Shown here one piece after another: positions 15,529-23,156 of a stretch of DNA of 28,274 nucleotides. Within the stretch, counting starts at the first letter, position 1. Every line of letters begins with the position of its first letter. Source of the stretch: Angelakisella sp. (lineage in GTDB: Bacteria; Bacillota; Clostridia; Oscillospirales; Ruminococcaceae); contig JAHHTR010000018.1 of NCBI GenBank assembly GCA_020024515.1, forward strand, positions 1-28,274, given 5' to 3'. Made by a program: the position numbers and the translations under genes. The notes beneath the pieces are model-generated. The model ran no database searches. It was not told the origin of the DNA and saw nothing but the letters and a program-made list of their open reading frames with translations.

Positions 15529-17493
15529 ATGTCAAATAAAAAAATATATAATGTCAATGAAATTGCCGAATATTGCAAAACCCACTATGCCAATGATGAT
15601 ATAAATACAATTATCAAAAAAGCTGATGAAATAGTAAATAATACTTTTATATTTTCTCGCCGTTGGGATATGGAAGCAAGTAACTTTCCTGTTACTTTTC
15701 AAGATAAAATAGGCTGGGACTATATCCCGCGAGATGACCTTGAATGGCCGGTAATGCTTGCAAGACAATCATATTTATATGATGTTACATACGCATATAT
15801 TTTAACAGGTGACACAAAATACTATGATTGCTTTATAAGAATAGTAACAGACTTTATAGATAACTGCAAATTTGACACTTCTCCAAACTGCCACTCATGG
15901 AGAACTATCGATACAGGTATACGTGCTGTTGTATGGATACTTTGTATGGAACTTATCGAAGAAAAAACTGCTCTCCCACAAGACTTCTTGGAAAAAGTTA
16001 AAGAAAGTTTAATTTTCCACAGTGATTATTTATATGATACAGACAATGACTTTCACCAGCAAAGTAACTGGGGTGTAATCCTAAATAACGGTGGCATACA
16101 CACAGCCATATATCTACAAAACAGATATAGTATGGATTATAGCGAAAGACTGAAAGTTCTTCTTGACCGAATGAACTATTTTCTTAACCGTCAAATACTG
16201 CCCGACGGTGTTCATTGGGAACAATCACCTATGTACCACAACGAAGTTTTATGGTCATATCTTGAATTAATGCATTTACTTGAACAAAACAATATGCCAA
16301 TAACCAAATATATGAAAGAGCAAGTTTATAAAATGTGCATAGCAAACTGCAAGTGGTCAAAACCAAACCATCACCAACCTATGCAAAGCGACAGTGATGA
16401 CACAGATTTACGTGATATTCTAACTTATGCGGCATGGATATTTAAATCTCCTAAAATCAAAGCATACGCATACAGCAGTATGGATATAGACACATTATTT
16501 AAACTTGGTTATTCCGCAATAAAAGAATATAACAATATAGAAATAGGAGAACAAGACCTATTAAATCTGTCTTTGGAAGAAAGCGGAAACTACTATTTCC
16601 GTTCAAGCAAAGACGAAAACTCTGCATGGTTAAATTTCAGATGCGGTACAATAGGCAGTGGTCATGGACATGCAGATACACTGGGCATTATGTACTATGC
16701 TGACGGTGAAGATATACTTGTTGACAGTGGCAGATATACTTATGTAAATAAAGATGACAGAATACTGCTAAAACTTCCGCAAGCTCATAACTGTGTTACA
16801 ATGGATAACGAAAGCTTTACAGACTGTGTTGCAAGCTGGGACTTTGGCAAAATAGCAAAAACACTACGAGGACATGTTTTTGAAAATGAAGAATATGCCT
16901 ATGTCTATGGTTCACACCTTGGTTATATATCTAAAAATATTATTTCACGCCGAGATGTTATATTTATTAAGCCAAACATTGTTGTAATCTATGATAGTTT
17001 TTACGGTACAGGAAAACACACATTTACACAACACTTCCATTTTGACGGAATCGATTTAACAAAACTTACAGATAACAGTGTACTATACAAAGGCAAAAAC
17101 ACAACGGCTGTTCTTACTTCTCTTTCCAGCAACAATCTAAAAATCAAACCTTCTGCTATATCACGTCACTACAACCAAATTGAGAAAAACATTTCACTTG
17201 ATATAGAATGTGAGCAAACAGATGGTGGTTCAATGCTGACAGTTATGTGTATAGGCAAAAACGCAAATGCAAAAGTAACAAAACTTACACCAATTCTACC
17301 GACAAACAAAAACTTTACTGTTACAGATAAAGTTGCTGAGGCTCTTAAAATAGAAACCGAAGATAACAATTACAGAATTATTTTTGCACGAGAGAGCAGA
17401 GATAAAATGAATATGTTTAAAGTAGAAGAATGTATAGGTTACGGTGAAGTAATGATATTCGATAAAGACAACAATAAAACTGTATTATTATAA
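15529..17493 (+). CDS. Heparinase II/III-family polysaccharide lyase-like protein
   Basis: This 654-residue protein starts at ATG 15529, 8 bases after AGGAGG; an upstream in-frame ATG at 15475 overlaps the promoter. It shows the heparinase II/III plan: a helical toroid-type N-terminal half (about 60-330) with SNWGVILNNGG (179-189) and EQSPMYHNEV (231-240), then a beta-sandwich half with GSGHGHADTLG (376-386) and DSGRYTY (399-405). Asn180, Tyr236 and His381 are the likely catalytic set by analogy with heparinase III-type lyases. No signal peptide is seen, so it probably acts on imported acidic oligosaccharides. The substrate (glycosaminoglycan, alginate-like or other) is unknown. No transporter or sulfatase genes lie beside it. 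Confidence 0.85.
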   Translation: MSNKKIYNVNEIAEYCKTHYANDDINTIIKKADEIVNNTFIFSRRWDMEASNFPVTFQDKIGWDYIPRDDLEWPVMLARQSYLYDVTYAYILTGDTKYYDCFIRIVTDFIDNCKFDTSPNCHSWRTIDTGIRAVVWILCMELIEEKTALPQDFLEKVKESLIFHSDYLYDTDNDFHQQSNWGVILNNGGIHTAIYLQNRYSMDYSERLKVLLDRMNYFLNRQILPDGVHWEQSPMYHNEVLWSYLELMHLLEQNNMPITKYMKEQVYKMCIANCKWSKPNHHQPMQSDSDDTDLRDILTYAAWIFKSPKIKAYAYSSMDIDTLFKLGYSAIKEYNNIEIGEQDLLNLSLEESGNYYFRSSKDENSAWLNFRCGTIGSGHGHADTLGIMYYADGEDILVDSGRYTYVNKDDRILLKLPQAHNCVTMDNESFTDCVASWDFGKIAKTLRGHVFENEEYAYVYGSHLGYISKNIISRRDVIFIKPNIVVIYDSFYGTGKHTFTQHFHFDGIDLTKLTDNSVLYKGKNTTAVLTSLSSNNLKIKPSAISRHYNQIEKNISLDIECEQTDGGSMLTVMCIGKNANAKVTKLTPILPTNKNFTVTDKVAEALKIETEDNNYRIIFARESRDKMNMFKVEECIGYGEVMIFDKDNNKTVLL

Positions 17494-17565
17494 TTATAAA
17501 TCTATTAAAAGCCCACCCAAAAGAAACACTTAAAAACTTTTAAATATTTAATCTTACAACAACTC

Positions 17566-17607
17566 AAAAAACTGTATTTCCTATAAGTTTAAGAAATACA
17601 GTTTTTT
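17566..17607. terminator. Bidirectional terminator, heparinase-like gene and cad operon
   Basis: A perfect 15-bp stem (17566-17580 with 17593-17607) with a 12-base loop has A and T runs at its base on both strands. It sits between convergent genes and can serve both. Confidence 0.9.
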
Positions 17608-17618
17608 ATATTATATAT

Positions 17619-19457
17619 TTATTTTTTTATATTCAATGCACGCAAAGCATTTAATATAGCTATTACCGATACACCAACATCACCGAAAATAGCCAGCCAC
17701 ATAGATGTATATCCAAATGCTGTCAAAAGCAAAATCAAAATCTTGACACCCAAAGCAAATATAATATTTTCTTTAACTATCGTCAATGTTTTTCTTGAAA
17801 TCTTAATTGCTGTCGCTATATTTGATACTTCATCAGTCATTAGCACAATATCCGCAGCCTCAATAGCCGCATCAGAGCCTACACCACCCATAGCAATACC
17901 AATATCGGCACGGGCAAGCACAGGCGCATCATTCACACCATCACCGACAAATACAACATTTCCTTTTTTATTTTCCAATATATTCTCCAACTTTTCAACT
18001 TTATCCGTTGGCAGTAGTTGAGAATATACTTTGTCAATATTTAGTTCTTTTGATACATTTTCTGCGACACTGCTGCTGTCTCCTGTCAGCATTACAATCT
18101 TTTTTATTCCGCATTTTTTAAGTTCTGTTATAGCAGCTTTTGCCTCTTGTTTAATAACATCTGCAATTATTATATAGCCTATAAACTTTCCGTCAACAGC
18201 CACATAGACAACTGTACCAACTTCTTGTGTATCTTCTACATATATGTTTTCACTTTGCATTAATTTAATGTTACCGCATAAAACTTCCTTGTTTTCTATA
18301 CGAACTTTGATACCATAGCCTGCTGTTTCCTCCGGATTTCCCAGTTTCTTAACATCTATTTCTTTTCCATATTCGTTTTTTATTGAAAGAGCTATCGGGT
18401 GATTTGAATAATTTTCTGCATAAGAGGCATATTCAAGTACTTTTTCAGTATTTCCGTCTACCGAAAATATATTTTGTACTTTAAATACACCCTCGGTCAG
18501 TGTACCTGTCTTATCAAATACAACGGTGTCGGCTTTTGCTAATGCTTCAAGATAGTTACTGCCCTTTACAAGTACACCCCCTTTTGATGAACCACCAATA
18601 CCGCCAAAGAACGACAGTGGTATAGAAATAACCAAAGCACAAGGACAAGAAACAACCAAAAATGTAAATGCACGATATACCCAAACCGTAAAATTAAAAT
18701 CATTAAACAGCGGTGGAATAATCGCTATAATAAGAGCTAAAATAACAACTATCGGTGTATATACAAGTGCAAATTTACTTATAAAATTCTCGGACTTTGA
18801 TTTTTTGTTAGTTGCATTTTCCACTAAATCAAGTATTTTGCTGACTGTTGATTCCTCAAATTCTTTTGTAACCTGTATTTTAATTAAACCATTAATATTT
18901 ACTGACCCACTCAATACTTCACTGTCTTTTTCTATCTCCCGTGGAACAGATTCGCCTGTCAGAGCCGAAGTATCGAGTGTTGATGTTCCCTCTACAACTA
19001 TTCCGTCAAGAGGTATTTTTTCGCCTGCTTTTACTATTATTATATCTCCGATATTTACGTCATAAGGGTCTTTTTTTGTTACTGTATCACCCTCAACCAC
19101 ATTTGCAAAATCAGGGCGTATATCCATTAATGTGCTTATAGACTTTCTGGATTTATTGACAGCATAACTTTGAAAAAACTCACCTACTTGGTAGAAAAGC
19201 ATTACGCCTACTGCTTCTGAATAGTGTCCTATTATAACAGCTCCTACTGTTGCCAATGCCATCAAAAAATTCTCATCAAAAACTTTACCTCTTAATATAT
19301 TCTTTACAGCGCTTATCAACACTTCGTATCCTACAAGTATATAAGCCACAAAGAACAATATTGCCGAAATAACAGGACTCGAAAGCATATGTTCACAAAT
19401 TACACCACTACCAAAAAGAACAGCACTTATTATTATCTTGTATAAATTTTTCTTCAT
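17619..19457 (-). CDS. cadA: Cd2+/Zn2+/Pb2+-exporting P1B-2 ATPase (CadA/ZntA type)
   Basis: This inner-membrane pump uses ATP to expel soft divalent metals. Seen motifs: TGES (167-170, actuator), SCPCAL (270-275, metal-binding CPC), DKTGT (315-319, phosphorylated Asp315), the SNHPIA histidine motif (351-356) and VGDGVNDAP (504-512). FGDVGVSVIAILNALR near the end (591-606, Asp593) and Lys572 fit the P1B-2 (Zn/Cd/Pb) class and not the copper class. At 612 residues it lacks the N-terminal HMA domain usually fused in CadA; that domain is supplied by the separate 73-residue gene upstream, 25 bases away. Confidence 0.94.
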   Translation of the reverse strand: MKKNLYKIIISAVLFGSGVICEHMLSSPVISAILFFVAYILVGYEVLISAVKNILRGKVFDENFLMALATVGAVIIGHYSEAVGVMLFYQVGEFFQSYAVNKSRKSISTLMDIRPDFANVVEGDTVTKKDPYDVNIGDIIIVKAGEKIPLDGIVVEGTSTLDTSALTGESVPREIEKDSEVLSGSVNINGLIKIQVTKEFEESTVSKILDLVENATNKKSKSENFISKFALVYTPIVVILALIIAIIPPLFNDFNFTVWVYRAFTFLVVSCPCALVISIPLSFFGGIGGSSKGGVLVKGSNYLEALAKADTVVFDKTGTLTEGVFKVQNIFSVDGNTEKVLEYASYAENYSNHPIALSIKNEYGKEIDVKKLGNPEETAGYGIKVRIENKEVLCGNIKLMQSENIYVEDTQEVGTVVYVAVDGKFIGYIIIADVIKQEAKAAITELKKCGIKKIVMLTGDSSSVAENVSKELNIDKVYSQLLPTDKVEKLENILENKKGNVVFVGDGVNDAPVLARADIGIAMGGVGSDAAIEAADIVLMTDEVSNIATAIKISRKTLTIVKENIIFALGVKILILLLTAFGYTSMWLAIFGDVGVSVIAILNALRALNIKK

Positions 19458-19482
19458 TAGTGTACCAATTTTCCTTTAATAA

Positions 19483-19704
19483 TCAGCCTCTTTTTATTTC
19501 CACATTGCTGTCTATACTATGTATTATATTTGCAATATTTTCCATTACTGCTGTTTCTTTTGCCTCATCATATTCTACAATCATTTTTGTTGTCATAAAG
19601 TTTATAGCAATCTCATTTACGCCATCAAGTGTTAATATTTTTTTCTCCATTTTGTTTGCACAGTTTGCACAATCAAGTCCTGCAAGTCTAAATGTTTTTT
19701 TCAT
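19483..19704 (-). CDS. Stand-alone heavy-metal-associated (HMA) domain protein
   Basis: This 73-residue ferredoxin-like HMA domain has the metal-binding motif LDCANCANKME (residues 9-19; Cys12 and Cys15), which binds one soft metal ion between two cysteines. It is the size of a metallochaperone. Because it lies directly before a P1B-2 ATPase that has no HMA domain of its own, it most likely replaces the missing N-terminal domain in metal delivery or sensing. A copper chaperone role is possible from the motif alone, but the neighbours favour Cd/Zn. Confidence 0.9.
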   Translation of the reverse strand: MKKTFRLAGLDCANCANKMEKKILTLDGVNEIAINFMTTKMIVEYDEAKETAVMENIANIIHSIDSNVEIKRG

Positions 19705-19752
19705 AATAATTAATTCCTTTCATATATTAATAATATTTTGTTTGTAAATTTT

Positions 19753-19802
19753 AGGTAATATCACACTATCTAAATTGATATATTAATTGTGTGGTGTTAC
19801 CT
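19753..19802 (-). other. Hairpin between arsR/cadC and the HMA gene
   Basis: A 14-bp stem (19753-19766 with 19789-19802; two positions pair as G-U on one strand) begins directly after the repressor stop codon. No T run follows on the minus strand, so transcription probably continues. It may stabilise the repressor message or lower expression of the pump genes relative to it. Confidence 0.45.
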
Positions 19803-20156
19803 TTAATGTATATGTGAAACGCCTGCTTCAAGCATTGTTTTTACATGGTCGTCACTCAATGAATAATAAACTGTTTTACCGTCACGTCTGCATTTTACCA
19901 AATTTGTTTTGCGAAGTGTTGCAAGTTGATGTGATACCGCCGACTTTGTCATACTAAGTAGATTTGCTATATCGCATACGCACATTTCGTGTTTATCAAG
20001 TGCCCAAAGTATTCGAAAACGTGTACCATCACCCATTATTTTAAAAAAATTTGAAACAAAATCGAAATGTTCTTCTAAAAGCATTTCTTTTTTTACTTCT
20101 GCCAAAATATTTTCGTGTATTACCGTACAATCACATGTGTACTCATTTCTTGACAA
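19803..20156 (-). CDS. cadC: ArsR/SmtB-family metal-responsive repressor (CadC type)
   Basis: This 117-residue winged-helix repressor is expected to leave DNA when Cd, Pb or Zn binds. Cys8 and Cys10 in TCDC, plus Cys59 and Cys61 in MCVCD, match the alpha3N metal site of CadC. Asp102, His104, His115 and His117 near the C terminus fit the alpha5 site of CadC/SmtB/CzrA. The recognition helix lies in SMTKSAVSHQLATLRK (68-83). The start is TTG (20154-20156), 8 bases after GGAGG. It heads the operon with the HMA protein and the pump, and two matching operators lie in its promoter. Confidence 0.93.
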   Translation of the reverse strand: MSRNEYTCDCTVIHENILAEVKKEMLLEEHFDFVSNFFKIMGDGTRFRILWALDKHEMCVCDIANLLSMTKSAVSHQLATLRKTNLVKCRRDGKTVYYSLSDDHVKTMLEAGVSHIH

Positions 20157-20186
20157 GATTTACACCTCCAATAAGCCTATATTAAT

Positions 20187-20200
20187 TGAGTATTTGTTCA
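20187..20200. promoter_or_regulatory. Metal-repressor operator copy 2
   Basis: Read on the minus strand, TGAACAAATACTCA is a TGA-N8-TCA site of the kind bound by ArsR/SmtB proteins. It agrees at 11 of 14 bases with the copy at 20220-20233 and lies downstream of the -10 box, near the transcription start. Confidence 0.6.
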
Positions 20201-20211
20201 ACTGTATTTAT

Positions 20212-20241
20212 ATTATAGTTGAGTATTCACTCATTTGTCAA
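20212..20241 (-). promoter_or_regulatory. Promoter of the cad operon
   Basis: On the minus strand there is a perfect -35 TTGACA (20236-20241), an 18-base spacer and a perfect -10 TATAAT (20212-20217). A repressor site occupies the spacer, a typical design for metal-inducible operons. Confidence 0.85.
20220..20233. promoter_or_regulatory. Metal-repressor operator copy 1, inside the promoter spacer
   Basis: TGAGT-GAAT-ACTCA on the minus strand is a perfect 5-bp palindrome with a 4-base centre. It lies wholly between the -35 and -10 boxes. The repressor bound here would block RNA polymerase. Confidence 0.7.
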
Positions 20242-20285
20242 GTACTTTTTAATATATTTTTTTGTTTTATATAACAATTTATCTA

Positions 20286-20314
20286 TTGACATCAATAACT
20301 TATATTGATAACAT
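20286..20314 (+). promoter_or_regulatory. Promoter of the GH31 gene, with a palindrome in the spacer
   Basis: A perfect -35 TTGACA (20286-20291), a 17-base spacer and a weaker -10 TAACAT (20309-20314). The spacer is filled by the inverted repeat ATCAATA-N5-TATTGAT (20291-20309), a likely operator. A second inverted repeat TTGAAA-N5-TTTCAA (20325-20341) lies in the early leader. Confidence 0.5.
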
Positions 20315-20380
20315 CTAAATAGGATTGAAAATAAGTTTCAAAGGAGAGATTAACAAAAAAATTTAAAGGAGCAAACAACT

Positions 20381-22663
20381 ATGAATAACATAGGAAAAAT
20401 CAAAAATTACAATATTTCAAAAAATATTATTAATTTAATCTTTGAAAAAGGCACAGGATTTTTACAAATCATAAACGAAAACATAATCAGAGTTTACTGT
20501 GACCCTAAGAATGAGGGTTCACACTCGAAAGCAATAGAAAAAATTTTTGATGATTTTAATGATTTTACAAGTAAACAAAAAGACGGAAAAATTATTATAA
20601 AAACAAAAAATATAACAGCTATTGTTGAGAGTGATTTCTATGTTGATTTTTTTGACCAAAACGGAAAATCTATTGTAAAAGATTACCGCAAGCCACTTGC
20701 ACAAACCGAACAACTGAGACAGGAACAAGCCGAAATACTAATTGGCGAGGGACACTCCGTACAGGATTCAAACACACAAGAGCTATATATTGCAAAAGAA
20801 TTAGAGCCATATGAGTGTTTTTATGGACTTGGCGACAAAACAGGTTTTTTAAACAAACGTCACTATGACTATATAATGTGGAATACCGATGATCCATCAC
20901 CTCAAGTCGACAGTTACAGAGCTTTGTATAAATCAATACCATTCTATATATCACTGAAAAAAGATACTGTTTATGGTATATTTTTTGATAACACATTCAA
21001 AACATATTTTGATATGGGTAAAAACAGTGACGAATATTGTATGTTCGGCGCAAATAATGGTGCAATAGACTATTACTTTATATATGGTAAAAATATGAAA
21101 GACATAATAGGAGGCTATACACTGCTTACAGGAACAACACCTCTTCCTCAACTTTGGACACTGGGATATCAACAAAGCAGATGGGGCTATATTGACGAAA
21201 AAGATATCGGCTATATTGCAGACAGTATGCGTGAACACAAAATACCTTGTGATGTTATACACATGGATATTGACTATATGGACGGATACAGAGTCTTTAC
21301 TTGGGACAAGGAAAGACACCCAAATCCAAAAGAGGAACTCGAAAAACTTGCAAAACAAGGTATAAAGATAGTTACAATTATTGACCCGGGTATAAAAAAA
21401 GATAAAGGTTACAGTATCTATGATGAGGGCTTAAAAAACAGATACTTTGCAACAGACAAAGACGGAGTAACTTATGTAAACGCTGTATGGCCCGGTGACT
21501 CTGTATACCCTGATTTTGGCAACAGTGACGTTCGCAAATGGTGGGGCAAAAATCACAAAGCACTTCTTGATATGGGTGTACAAGGTATATGGAATGATAT
21601 GAACGAACCTGCAAGTTTTAACGGTCCATTACCTGATGATGTTGTATTTCGTGATGAAGACAGATACACAACTCATAAAGAAATACACAACGTATACGGA
21701 CATAATATGGCAAAGGCAACGTACGAATATCTAAAAGAGGAAACAGGTAAACGTCCTTTTGTTATTACTCGTGCTTGTTACAGTGGCTCGCAAAAATACT
21801 CAACAGCATGGACAGGCGATAACCATAGTATATGGGCACATCTTCAAATGGCTATACCGCAACTTTGTAATTTGGGACTAAGCGGAATGAGCTTTGTCGG
21901 TACAGATGTTGGTGGATTTAGCTATGATCCAACACCTGAACTAATGGCACGTTGGGTACAAGTTGGCTGTTTCTCACCACTGTTTCGCAATCACTCAGCG
22001 CTTGGAACAAAATATCAAGAACCATGGAAATTCAAAAAAGAAATAATTGATATTTATCGCAAATATGTAAATCTAAGATATTCACTTTTGCCATACATCT
22101 ACGATTTATTCTATATCGGAGAAAAGACAGGACTACCTGTTATACGCGCTATGGTACTTGAATATGAAAATGACATAAATGCACAGAACTGTAATGACCA
22201 ATTTATGCTTGGCGAAAATATTCTTGTTTCACCTGTGGTTATGCAGGGAGCAACACACAAGACAGTATATTTGCCAGAGGGTAACTGGTATGATTTTTGG
22301 ACAAACGAAAAAATCACAGGCAACAAACACTTTACATACAGAGCACCGCTTGATGTTTGCCCAATATTTGTAAAAGAGGGAACCATTTTGCCAATGTACG
22401 AACAAATGGAATATGTAGGAGAAAAAGCTCTTGATACACTGATATTGAATATCTATGGTAATACGGCAAAGTATACGCACTATCAGGATAATTACACTGA
22501 CTTTAATTATCGTAACGGGGAATACAACATATATGATTTTAAATATGAACATAACTCTTTTGTATATACTGTAAAACACAACGGCTACGAAAATAAATAT
22601 AAAAAATTTATTGTCTGTAATAAATCAAAAACACACGAAAACTGTGAAATAATAATTATTTAA
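20381..22663 (+). CDS. GH31 alpha-glucosidase family protein
   Basis: This 760-residue glycoside hydrolase is probably a cytoplasmic alpha-glucosidase or alpha-xylosidase. Order: an N-terminal beta-sandwich (about 1-240), the (beta/alpha)8 barrel (about 255-590) and C-terminal beta domains. The nucleophile is Asp406 in GIWNDMNEPASF (402-413) and the acid/base is Asp480 in WTGDNHSIW (477-485); GTDVGGF (507-513) and FSPLFRNHS (531-539) are also GH31 hallmarks. No signal peptide is seen. The start follows AAAGGAG. A small anchored protein is encoded 11 bases downstream. It is transcribed divergently from the metal-efflux operon with no functional link. Confidence 0.93.
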   Translation: MNNIGKIKNYNISKNIINLIFEKGTGFLQIINENIIRVYCDPKNEGSHSKAIEKIFDDFNDFTSKQKDGKIIIKTKNITAIVESDFYVDFFDQNGKSIVKDYRKPLAQTEQLRQEQAEILIGEGHSVQDSNTQELYIAKELEPYECFYGLGDKTGFLNKRHYDYIMWNTDDPSPQVDSYRALYKSIPFYISLKKDTVYGIFFDNTFKTYFDMGKNSDEYCMFGANNGAIDYYFIYGKNMKDIIGGYTLLTGTTPLPQLWTLGYQQSRWGYIDEKDIGYIADSMREHKIPCDVIHMDIDYMDGYRVFTWDKERHPNPKEELEKLAKQGIKIVTIIDPGIKKDKGYSIYDEGLKNRYFATDKDGVTYVNAVWPGDSVYPDFGNSDVRKWWGKNHKALLDMGVQGIWNDMNEPASFNGPLPDDVVFRDEDRYTTHKEIHNVYGHNMAKATYEYLKEETGKRPFVITRACYSGSQKYSTAWTGDNHSIWAHLQMAIPQLCNLGLSGMSFVGTDVGGFSYDPTPELMARWVQVGCFSPLFRNHSALGTKYQEPWKFKKEIIDIYRKYVNLRYSLLPYIYDLFYIGEKTGLPVIRAMVLEYENDINAQNCNDQFMLGENILVSPVVMQGATHKTVYLPEGNWYDFWTNEKITGNKHFTYRAPLDVCPIFVKEGTILPMYEQMEYVGEKALDTLILNIYGNTAKYTHYQDNYTDFNYRNGEYNIYDFKYEHNSFVYTVKHNGYENKYKKFIVCNKSKTHENCEIIII

Positions 22664-22674
22664 GGAGGTATAAA

Positions 22675-23079
22675 ATGAAAAAAGTTTCTTTTGTTTTTGT
22701 AATTATTATCTCTCTTGCTTTATTATGTATAATTTTTTTACATAATGTTTTTCCAAAAGCAAAACCTATTATTTTACCTGAAATTAACAATATTAAATCT
22801 ATTGAAATAATAATTGATAATGAAAATAAAAATTACTCTGACAAAAAAATTATAAAAAATATGCTATCTGCACTTAATTCTGCTAAACCTACCAGAAGCC
22901 AAAGCATTAGTGAGGTTCCGATAGGTAATTATATAAGAATAGATATTGTACTTTCAAACGGAACAACTACTTTTTTTATATATGAAAAAAATAATAAATA
23001 TTTTATGGAACTTCCATATACAGGCATCTATTCCATAAATAAATCAACTTATGATTTAATAAAATCATATATAAAATGA
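22675..23079 (+). CDS. Small membrane-anchored protein, DUF5301-like
   Basis: The 134-residue protein starts with Lys-Lys and one hydrophobic segment (about 4-25), which is either a signal anchor or a signal peptide without a lipobox. The rest is a small alpha/beta domain containing NNIKSIEIIIDNENKNYSDK and a later FFIYEKNNKYFMELP segment. This pattern resembles DUF5301-type extracellular domains of Clostridia, but I cannot confirm the family. The role is unknown. A strong AAGGAGG lies 11 bases after the GH31 stop, so it is co-transcribed with it, although one protein is cytoplasmic and the other faces outward. Confidence 0.75.
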   Translation: MKKVSFVFVIIISLALLCIIFLHNVFPKAKPIILPEINNIKSIEIIIDNENKNYSDKKIIKNMLSALNSAKPTRSQSISEVPIGNYIRIDIVLSNGTTTFFIYEKNNKYFMELPYTGIYSINKSTYDLIKSYIK

Positions 23080-23098
23080 TAAAAGATTAGTAAACAAT

Positions 23099-23139
23099 AA
23101 AAAGCTTTATCTCCATTATTTACAGAGATAAAGCTTTTT
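23099..23139. terminator. Bidirectional terminator, GH31 operon and IdeS-like gene
   Basis: A perfect 15-bp stem (23099-23113 with 23125-23139) with an 11-base loop and a T run on both strands lies between convergent genes. Confidence 0.9.
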
Positions 23140-23156
23140 TAATCAGTTATGAATTT

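Noticed and set aside
19753..19802. Intrinsic terminator after cadC
   Set aside because: The stem is good, but no T run follows on the minus strand, and the downstream HMA and pump genes have no promoter that I can see.
15529..23079. A single polysaccharide-utilisation locus formed by the heparinase-like and GH31 genes
   Set aside because: The two are separated by the oppositely oriented cad operon, have separate promoters, and no transporter or regulator links them.
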